Origin: Symsagittifera roscoffensis
Lineage: Eukaryota; Xenacoelomorpha; Acoela; Convolutidae
Reading direction: 5' to 3'
Length of the DNA: 64,000 bases
Assembly: GCF_963678635.1 (NCBI RefSeq)
Contig: NC_087064.1
Location: forward strand, 73,409,465-73,473,464
Shown: piece by piece, positions 35,401 to 45,985 of the stretch
Layout: each line of letters starts with the position of its first letter
How positions within the stretch are numbered: the first letter of the stretch is position 1
The notes under the pieces: model-generated
Told to the model about the DNA's origin: nothing
Database searches by the model: none
The model's input: only the letters and a program-made list of their open reading frames with translations
Made by a program: the position numbers and the translations under genes

Positions 35401-38400
35401 TGAAAACCATTAAAGGTTTGTTTGATGTTATTGATGATCCACCCATAAGGTATGGATTCATTGTCATTTGTAATGATTCTGCTGCATTTGGCATTTGAGA
35501 AAAATTTGAAAGTTGGTTTCTTGTTATTTCATGTTGTTGGAGATAATATGGGAGTGGTATTTCATTTTGCATTTGTGATGGTTGATACGAGTGTGCAGTC
35601 ATTGGATTTTGTTGTTGAATTGGTTGAAAAGATTGTGTATTAATTAGATTTTGTTGTTGAATTGGTTGTTGATGTTGTGCATCTATTGGTTGTGGAGAAA
35701 AATTTCTATGATTTGTACGTGTTCTCTGTATTCCTTGTCTACGATATTCTTGAGTATTTTGTGCAAATATATCTGGTTGTAAGAAATCATCATCTGAGGA
35801 TAAATAATCCATTTGATAAGATGTCTGTTTTTTATTTTTATTTTGTTGAAAAAATGGGTAATTTTCACTGTGATCCTGTGGAGGATTTGTTTGGAAATTT
35901 ATTGAATTAGGTTGGGTCATTGGGTTATCCCAATTTCGAGATCTTGTATATTGGTTAAAATTTCTTTGTGGTTGATTATATGTTTTTGATGGATGTGTAT
36001 AATTATAATTATGGTCTGTAAAGTTGTTTCTAGTGAATGTTTTGCGTGTTTTTGATGGTATTGTCATGGGTCTGTATGTTTGGTAATCCATATGTGAATA
36101 TTTAGGGGCAACCGAAGGTTTAACGGTTGATTGTAAGGTTACCTGTGTTTGTGAAGGATTTGTATTTCTTGGTGTTGTTAAATTTGGGCGTATTGGTGAA
36201 ATACTTTGTTGTGTAGTTGTTGTGTGTACAATTTCTTCATTTATGAAGTGTGATGGTGTCTGGATATCTTGTTGAGTAAGATTCCTAGTTCCATTGAGGT
36301 TTTCGTTGTGTATGACTGTAGAGTTTAAACTATTATTTTGTGTATCGGGCAAAAATGTATTATAGTTTAATGGTGTTGCATCAATGGTGAATGGTATTAT
36401 TTTTACATAATCTCTTATGTAAGATATCGTACTTATTGCTTGACTTGAGATTGATTGTGGGAAGCTTATAAATGCGGGATGAGACCATTCGGGGTCCCAA
36501 ACATAATCTGATTGTTCTGTGATAGCGGTATCATCGTTCGAGTTTTGGGGTCTAAAATTTTTTCTTGCTTGTGCAATTAAATCAATATTGTGTGTGAAAT
36601 AATCTATTATGAACCATGCCAAAATTTTTTGTAGATCGTGTTTTGTATGTTGTGAAACGTCGTTTTTCGTGAAATTTTCTTTAATGATGTTTAAATAACT
36701 AGAGAGTAGTGTGATTTCATGTCGTACTCTTAAATGTTTAGATGTTTCTGTCGGTGAGACATTTGTTATTGGGATTTCATTTTCTAATATCGAAATATAA
36801 CTATATATTATTGCGAAAACTTCATTGGTGAATATGGAGTTTGCTCTTTGTGAGTTATGATATTGGATGCTTTTTATATATTCTGAAAAAACTTTTGAAA
36901 ATTCTAAATCAAGATCGTCTGTTTGAATTGTATATTTTCTATTATTATGGTTTGGTGAGGTGAATTCTATGGAGTAGATTCCATACTGTTGTGTTATGTT
37001 GCATATATCTTTTAAGTAGTGGTCTATGATTTGTCTTTTGATTTTTACATCTGGGAACTCTGTTTTACATGGACTGATTCCGGGTTCAAATAAATTTAAT
37101 AGTAAATTTTTACAAAATATATGCTGTCCTCTATCAGTGGTTGCATCTATTATAAAAGGAAAGATTTCATCATCATCTGGGCTTTCTTCACCTGGGGTGT
37201 GCGTTGAGCTCATTTTTTCGTTCGATGACTGTTAATATGTAATTATTAATGTGTCGAATTGGTTGATTCCAATTGTATAAATGTACTGGTTTGTGTTTAT
37301 ACTGCTTTTTTATTCTTCTTTTTCCTCTTTTTGATGAATTTGAAGTTGTTTCTGAGTCAGAAAAATATAATTGATCGTGAAGTGGGCAATTTTTATCTAT
37401 TGATTCTTTTAGTTTGTAAAGTTCGTCTAAACTGTTGGTTTCTGATTCTGAAAATGCGTTTCGATTTTTTGAAAATCTTTTTCGTGTTATTTGTCTTTGT
37501 TTCGTTATTATTTTTCTTTTTAGTGTTTGTCGTTTTGTTCGAATGTATCCAACTGTTTGTGTATGAGGTGTGATTACAAGGTCGTATTTTTTGTTATCTA
37601 TTTCACAATTGTGTAAAACGATTGTTTGTTTATTTCCTAGGTTTTTAAATGACATAAGGTTTAGGATGACGGATGCAAAAGGTTGTTAAATGATTTCTAT
37701 TTTCCTAAACTGTTAGTTCTTACGATTTTTTGGTTAGCTTAACCTGGGTCTATTTGTTCAGGGTTGGAGAGAAAAGTATATCGATTCCGAAGAATGATTT
37801 TTTACTTTCTCGTGGCTAGTATAAGTTAAGGTGTTAACTTACTTAATCTTACTTAGGGGTAGTGATTGTGTTCAAGGGTTGGAGAATAGTAAATCGATCC
37901 ACAAGGTTCAGGTATAATTAGAACGCGAGTAGTTCGTTAGATACTATTTTAAACTTACTAAGTCTAAGATTTATCCTGGGTCTGGTAAGAGGGGGGGTCA
38001 AGTGAAGGATGAATAACCGAAGTTCTTCACTGTTTATCCTAATTTGAATGATTAGTTTTGTTTAAAAATTTCTATTAGTCTTAGGTCTTTAGAAAGGGTT
38101 GGGTAGTGAATCGACGTTTGAGGTCGTTAGACACTAATTAAGTGGGTGGGGGAGAACAAAGTTGTTCTGTTTGATCCAAGGATAAGCCTTGATGATCAAA
38201 TTTGAAATTTAATTAAGTAGAAAATGATTTAAGATCCAAGGATAAGCCTTGATGATCTGGTTTTAAAATTAAGTGAATTTAAGTTTTAATAAAATTTTAA
38301 ATGTGTGTAAAGGAAAGATTTAGTGTTTTGATGATATTAGTGGGTTTATGATTGCTGTTATGTTTTAGGTGATGGAGCTGGAACAACAGGATGATTTATG

Positions 38401-41400
38401 ATTACTAACCATTTATTGTCATGCTACTAATTTTTATTTTTTATTTTTCAATAAATATTTTTCAAACATGTTTTGTATATTACTGCAGAGTTTTAGGAAA
38501 ACGATCTTAGATCTTTTTATCAATCGTTATTGTATATTAATAATTTTGTTTAGCGCCTGAAATGATTTTGAAGATTAACTTCAAGGTTTTATGTTTGCAA
38601 ATGAAAATCTAAATTCATTGCCAGTAGTATTCTAAATATAAAAGTTTGTTCTGGTTTTTGCCTAACTATCATATAGCTATATGGCAAGTTTCTACTTTGT
38701 CGTATGTCGTCTCTGGTTCGAGGTCTTCTTCCAATTCCGGGTAGTTCTGTTATGGTTCGGAATATTGGCTCTGATCTATTGAGTCGTAGAGACATTTCGA
38801 TTAAATTATTGTCGTATAACATTTTGTAAATGTTTTTGTCTAATTTCTAATCTATTTTGGTTAATTCTAAGCTATTAAGGTCTTGTTCGAGACTTATGGT
38901 CGCACCAGATGAGTTAGGACTGGAGTGTATAACTCATAGAGTAATTTCGGATAGGGTACACCGTCTGCTCGTCACGCTATCTTATTTTCGGCCGGATAGA
39001 TTCGTGCAACTTCTTAGTCTAATACCGATCCTAATCTTACTCTTATACTATCTAGTCTCAGGTTGTTTAACTAGTCTCTGCTAGGCTCAATAGATCTAGG
39101 GTATACTGGTTTATTGCGGCTGCTGAAGTGCTCGGGAGAGTCCAACTAATTTCTAAGTTAAATTCAAATCTCTCTGGTGCTGAAATTACAAGTAACTTCA
39201 GCACTTACAAATAAGTGGGTTGTTAGTTAGATGGATCATGATTGGTTAATATTAAATACTTTACATTGGTAAAATATCTAATTTATCCAATCATAAAATG
39301 TAGTTTAGATCAGGTTCCATTTGGATGGGTCGTAAAAACTTTTAAATTTCTTGAATTTTTTTATGACGAGTTTCCTTTTCGGCTCAACAGGTTTTGATCC
39401 AAAACTTGTCGCCTTTGTTGCCGCTCGGTAAATGATTTCCATTTTTAAGGGCTGTTTATGAACTTCATCCGATAAAAATATGAAATTTTCGCAGCTGTTA
39501 TTTTTCAACTTTTGTCAAGTTGTTTTTTCAATTAATTTTTTCCAACATAATTTTTAAGAATTATTTTCTGACTTCTGTCTTTTTTTCAAACACTACTTTG
39601 TTGCGCATTGTGTTTTTTCCTATCGCAAGTGTTGCGAAGCTCCGCTCCACCTCTGTGCATAAATGTGGTTCCGTCATCTCATTATGGCAAACTCTTTTGA
39701 CACCTGATTGAAGACCTAAACCCAGGACGATCATCCTTCTGGGCTTGGTAAGGTTGCTTCTCCTCTTACGCGAGTATGGATAAAGCTGGGTCTCGAATCA
39801 TCAACCTATCAATTGATAGAGGGGTTTAATATTTACATTAATAATTTTAATTTACTCACATTAATAAGGTTTAAGTTCAAGGCGTGAGTGGTTTAGGTGG
39901 GACTACATTCTGGACAGCATGCCTCAGCCACAGATCCAGTGGTTCAGCATCATCAACAGTGTCGTCATTGTCCTCTTCCTCTCCGGAATGGTGTCCATGA
40001 TCCTGCTCCGCACTCTCCACAGAGACATCGCCAAGTACAATCAACTGGACAATGCCGAAGTAAACCATCTCTATGTTCTTTTTAAGTCACTCAGCCCGGA
40101 GGTTGATTATTTAAGATGACAAGACCGCATATAATTAGCGCCTATTAAACTATGACTTAATTGCAAGAGCTCGCTTTAAAAATTAGAGCGCTACTGCGAT
40201 TTGAACCCGCTTCATATTATTGCTGAGCATAGCATCGTTACTACCGGAGCGCCACAATGCCATCCCTATTCATTTGCGATCGATTATTTTTCCGCTTTCG
40301 TGATCGATTAGTTTTTCCTTATTTTCTATGATTAGCTCACTCATTGCTTTTACTTGAGTTTGATGATTTCATGTACGGAATGAAGAATACATTTCCGAAT
40401 GGTTTAGTTGTTCAACATTTCTTAGTTCCTACGTGGCATCGGAGAAGTTTGCGAGGAATTTGACTTATGAATTTGGCGTTATGACTTGCAATGAGCAAAC
40501 ATGAACATTCAGTGTGTTTACGCTTGCGATTAGCAAGCGTTATTAAACCGGAATATAGACTTTTTTCGGGTTAACAACTAGTTTAACAAAATCAGTCGAA
40601 TCACTTATGATGCTGCTATGCTTATAATTTAATCACTTATAATTTAAATTTAACTACTGGGTGCTAGTTACTAATCATGCCATATCTAGAACTCCAACCA
40701 TTTTATGTATAATGATAGAGTTTTGATATTAATTGTCTTTTGATGGTTTTTCGGCTTTTAGCTCTGTCAGTTCAGTTTCCAAATTATGTAACCTACTTTG
40801 CATACATATTACATACACTACTTATATTTCTATCGTGGATCCTACGTGGGCGTAACATGAAATTTTTTCCTGTTTTTTGACGAAAATTATGTTGCTGACT
40901 TTCAGCTTGTTGGATGTAGGCTTTAATTCGGCTTATTTACCGATTTTTTTCTTTAAAACGTCCGGTAGTATTTTTGAGATCAATAAGACTGGCACCAATT
41001 TTTTGAATGCCTAAATTCAACACTGCTAGGACCTCTTTAAAAAACTAAATTCAAACACGAGAAAGTATTTTCTGTTTTTTTAATTTTTTTCCTTCGTTTT
41101 CCCATTTACTTCTATTGTGACATAGTTCGAAAAAAATCTTTGCTAATTTTTAAGCGTCATAATTTTTAAGCGTGCCTTCATCCTATAGTTGTTGTATCGC
41201 TCGTAGTGCGAAGCTCACCTTTGCCTCTGTTGAATTTTTAAGCTTCTAGTTTTTCAATAAGGAGTTTGTTCTCTGGGTACGAGTTGATTGATTTGAGCTG
41301 ATTTTTGTTTAACTAGGACGCAATTGAGGAGTACGGATGGAAGTTGGTGCACGCGGACGTCTTCCGAGCCCCAAAGAACGGCATGCTTCTCTCCGTCATC

Positions 41401-44400
41401 ATCGGTACTGGATCCCAGGTACTGGCCATGACTGTGGTCACCCTCATCTTCGCCTGTCTTGGGTTCCTCTCCCCTGCCAATAGGGGTGCACTGATGACGT
41501 GTGTGCTGGTGCTGTATGTCATATTCGGAATGATCTCGGGATACGTGTCTGCAAGACTGTACAAGGTCAGTCCCGCGAAGTTCTTTTAATGAGTCGATGA
41601 TTTGCCTTGTTAAGAGTCAATGAACTTAGTTCAGATCCTTATACAGGTCGCGATGATTTTTTAAAGTTTTTTTTTCAGGAAAGTTCAGACTCAAATTTAC
41701 TTTTTCGCGGTTTGACTTTTGATTTCTTATTAGTTCAGTTCATTTCCATTGTTGAAAGGAAGGCAAACTCCACTATCGAGCAGCAAAAGTGTACAGGTCA
41801 CAAAAAACGTTATCGACTTTTAGTTTCTAAAGGGAGTTTAATTATCGATTTTCCCAGCCAAATAAAAATTTTACAGATTGTTTTTTTTTTCAAATTGGCT
41901 TAATTTTTCAAAAAAGTTTCAATCATAAATTGTTCCAGAATTTCAACGAGCTTTAAGGGCATCTATTTTTCTCCTTGAAATTCGAAACTTGAGTTTTTAA
42001 AAAAATTTTCTGGCGTTCATTGACTCTTTTCCAACTGTCTATTGGCTATGTTTTTCTCATTATCAAGGAAACATTATATTTCTCAAAACATCTAAAATTA
42101 GTAACTCATTTTTCCTCTCAGAGGCGCCTGAAAATGGAACGGTAGATCCAATGGTGATCTCCAGATTGTAACTTTACTAGTATCGTTTTATGAATTTGTA
42201 TTTTTTCTGCCTGAAAACAATTTATTATTATTATCAAAGGAAAAGTTAGAAGAAATATTGCTAGTATCTCAAAAACAATTTAAAGCAAAAAAAATTAATT
42301 AACTTATTTATGTAAAAAATCGGTTTGATTTCATATTTGAATTTTTTTTTTTCAGTTTACAAAAGATACCATTTGTTTTGTCTCTGTTTGGTTTATACGA
42401 GTTTGTTTGATGGTTTGCAGGTGTTTGGAGGTCTGAAGTGGTACTCGAATGTGCTAATGACTGCCATGCTGTGTCCTGGTGTCGTGTTCGCCATCGTGTT
42501 CTTCCTCAACATCTTCCTCTGGACCCAAGGAAGCTCGGCCGCCGTCCCCTTCCCCACCCTTTGTGCCCTGGTGGGACTCTGGTTCGGAGTCTCCGTACCA
42601 CTGACTTTCGTCGGTTCCTACTTTGGCTTCAAGAAACATGTAATAGAATACCCAGTGCGAACCAACCCTATCCCCAGGACGATTCCCGAGCAGAGTTTTT
42701 GGACGAAACCCTTGCCAAGTATCCTGATGGGAGGAGTATTGCCCTTCGGCTGTATCTTCATCCAGCTTTTCTTTATCCTCAACTCGATTTGGTCCCATAT
42801 GTTCTACTACATGTTCACGTCAGTATAGTTTTCATTATAAATTCATCTCTTAAATAAGACAATCAAATCTAATATCGTACTGAAAATAAATTGAGTCCAA
42901 TAGGTTGCTATACTTCGAGTTGTTATGAGCGTCAGAGCAGAATTTTTTATGCATACTCTTGAACCAAGTTGAAGTATAACCGGATTGATAACACCAGTTT
43001 TGACTACAGACCCTTCCAGGTCGGCATGTTAAGATTTTGACATATGTTTCTTCAGTAACTAGTGAGATAGCAATCAAAGTGCCCACGCTAAATGTGTTAA
43101 TTACACTTGCGATATCTTTGAAGATGTCCAGTTTCACCCAAGTTGCACTTTTAACATCTCTAGTTCTTGGTCAAGAGTTGCTATGTTTGAGCTGATGAGG
43201 GTACTGGGTCTACAGCTGAAAAAAAATTTTAGACAAAAATTAATTTTTTTAGGTATAATTAATTTCGTCCCAATGTTTGTCGGCTTATTTGCTGGGTGAT
43301 TTTTTAAGTATTATTCTTTTAAATTCCATTGTTTTATATACTAGTTTTGAAGAACATAACTGTAATTCATGGATTTTTGTTTCTATATACGCAGAGACAA
43401 TTTTTAAATAAAAAGTTTTCAAGCGATTTTTTGATTTTATTTCAATGTTTTTTCGTTTTTTTTTTGTTCTGAGAGTGGATGCTGTTAGCTTGAAGCAACT
43501 TAGTGTTATAATTTTTTGAGCAATTTCGTTTCAAATCAATTCAAGGTACTAATACAACGTATTGTTTATGCTTGCGTTAAGCAAGCGTTATCAAATCGGA
43601 ATTTAGACTTTTTTCGGGCTGAGAAATAGTTTAACATTCCTTTGAATCATTTTATCTTTGGCTCTTATGAAATCAAAAGTACGTTAATTTGCGCTGATTT
43701 TTTTTTGTGAGCGGAAAGTTGTCCGCGTGTCGAAACGTTTTGTCGGACTTCTGTTTGTCTGCTTTTTTGTTGCCTAAATTGCTGCAGCACTAAATTTGCC
43801 AAAAATGTGGGCATTTTTTTACTCTAAATAAAAACAATGTTTTGCGGTTGTGGTCAACTAGTTTAGTTTCAGAAGTTTTGCCTATTTTTGCTATTTTTTT
43901 TCGCGATGCTCATTTAAAAAGTTTTAATGTTGTTTTCTTCGAGAGATTTTTTTTTTATTTGCCCCCGGCCTGCTCAGTGCAGGACCAACCGTGGGGGAGG
44001 GGGAGATGTCATCCATTTTGCCGCAGCCGGTCCCACCTTGAGGAGGCGGATGACACTGGGACCTCTCCAGCCGTGATCGAAGCGGGATTCGAATGCATGA
44101 CCCTCGTGTTAAGAGAGATGTGCCTAACCCACTTGACCACGACTGCTCTTCGAGAGATCAACGAGTGCTGTGTCATTCTTTTTGTATCACAAGTTTGATT
44201 TTTTTTTTGAAATTTCGGTAAAGTTTTTCGTGGCAGTTCTGACTTGACTAATTTGTCTAGGAATTTTTTTGAAATTTTCATCAACCATGCGGCTAACGGT
44301 AACACACCTACTTGAGACGGCAAAGGCTTTTGGCTTGAGTTCGAACGGGACCTTTTTTTTTGCAAGAGTTTGTTTATGCTCGAGTGTGTTTATTTTTGTC

Positions 44401-45928
44401 GGCGTAATTGCTGTAGCCCATTTTGTTTTGAAGGTTCAGCTTTCCTCCAGGATGCTGTAACCACCGAAAATCCATTTATAGTGCTTTTAAAGACGACAGA
44501 GACTCCCTCTTTACCGACCAAAACCCGTCACTAAATCTTAACGACTCAGAAGAAGCTTCCACTTTCGTTTTTAACCACTACAAGCCCCTTTTAAAACAAA
44601 ACTATACAAACCTATTAAGCAAGTTCCTATCAGAAACGCCTCCCTCAAAAGTAATTTGTATTCCACCTAGCATTGACCCATCAGAGCAGTCCCTTCCTAG
44701 AACCACCCTGTAAGCTTTCTCAACTGCGGTCGGGTTACAGTCGGCTTTTAAACACGTACCTCGCCCGCTTTGACAACCAAGTTTCCCCTCTTTGCCCTTA
44801 GTTTGTCAACCCACACTAGTTGCCACATTTTTAACTGCTCCAGAAATCCCTCCCCGTCTACTCCCGCAGACCTGAACGTAGTAAGTACTCTTATATAGGT
44901 CTTGCTGATTTTTTTGTTTTTTTTTCACGAAAAAGTCTTAGAATTTGTTCACGGTCAGTTTTGGTTTTTCGGGGTTTGACTTGTGTTTACTTTTGAGTTC
45001 AGTACAGCTCTATGGTTAGAAGGAAAGCAAATTCCACTATCGAACAGCAAAATTTTAAAGGTCACGAAAAACATGATCGACTTCTAATTTCGAAAATGGA
45101 AATTAATTATCAGATTTCCCAGCGAAATGAAAATTTTACCTATTGATTCAGTTTCTCAAATTGGGGTAATTTGAACGAAAAAGTAAATTGTTCTTTAAAT
45201 CAGAAGAGCTCTGTGGCCATCTATTTTTTCTTAGAAATTCAAAAGCTGAAGGTTTTTGAAAAAACCAGTCTGTTTTTTTTTAGTTTCCTCGCGTTCATTA
45301 CTTTTTTCCAACTGTTAGTTGGCTGTTTTTCAATTTTTGATTTCCTTTTCATTTGATTTTAATCACAGTCAGTCTATTTTGAGTCGCAAATGGCATGAAG
45401 CTCAGCCTTGCATTTGTATAATTTGAAATTATTGGCATTGTTGTGTTGTAGCCTGTTGTTTCTGGTGGCGCTGATCCTGATGATGACATGTGCGCAGGCC
45501 TCAATTCTGTTGTGCTACTTCCACCTGTGTGCCGAGGACTACAACTGGTGGTGGCGCTCCTTCTTCACCTCCGGATCCACTGCGTTCTACTTTCTCCTAT
45601 ACTGCGTCAACTATTTCCAGGTACCACACACGATACCTCTCCTTGCCTCCGAAACAATTTGACAAAATGGAAGCAATCTGAAAAAAAAAAAATAAAGTGA
45701 CAAAGGTCGCCTTTCTCTCATTCGAAATTTGGTTGGTGCGAGACCTAACATTATCCGTGGTCACAGCTTCAGGTTGAAATAAAAATTACCCAGGCCACCG
45801 AAAGATCCAAAAATATTGAGAGGGAGTCTTACAGCGATTCTCCAGAAAAAGCTGAACAGGACAAAAATAGTTCTAAATTTATCATCCGTATCTATCCATA
45901 TCTATGTATATCTATCTATATCTATCTA

Positions 45929-45985
<57 letters not shown>

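Larger units (their letters stand above)
37656..38909 (-). other. 5' leader of the LTR element
   Basis: 1.25 kb between the LTR and the basic ORF. It contains three diverged copies of AGGGTTGGAGA...AATCGA (plus-strand reading; near 37760, 37873 and 38095) at multiples of about 112 bp, and two copies of GATCCAAGGATAAGCCTTGA (near 38174 and 38233). It is likely to hold packaging or RNA-structure signals. A 77-residue ORF lies near the LTR. Confidence 0.6.
20407..39319 (-). mobile_element. Full-length 18.9-kb Ty3/gypsy-type LTR retroelement with envelope-like and extra ORFs
   Basis: It has 410-bp LTRs at both ends (TG...CA) that look identical by eye, a 4-bp duplication TTTG (20403-20406 and 39320-39323), and a primer-binding-like site next to the 5' LTR. 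The order along the element is: leader with a 77-residue ORF, basic 155-residue ORF, Gag-Pol, small membrane peptide, AUG-less ORF, envelope-like ORF, 601-residue ORF, 1.6-kb 3' non-coding region. The PR-RT-RH-IN order with GPY/F places it in Ty3/gypsy (Metaviridae). At this length, with five or more extra ORFs, it is far larger than ordinary members. It lies antisense in TM9SF2 intron 4. All main ORFs are open, so the insertion is recent and possibly competent. This is described as an endogenous, retrovirus-like element; no outside similarity search was possible. Confidence 0.95.

Noticed and set aside
23430-37573. Many plus-strand ORFs of 60-115 codons inside the LTR element, rich in Phe, Leu and Val
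   Set aside because: They are antisense to the element genes. Their hydrophobic look comes from the T/G-rich plus strand.
44280-44355. Functional tRNA genes at the tRNA-like sequences (40185, 44280, 51600, 52130)
   Set aside because: A and B boxes are present but acceptor and anticodon stems do not pair convincingly; they look like SINE heads or pseudogenes. The 52130-52190 candidate was too weak to list.
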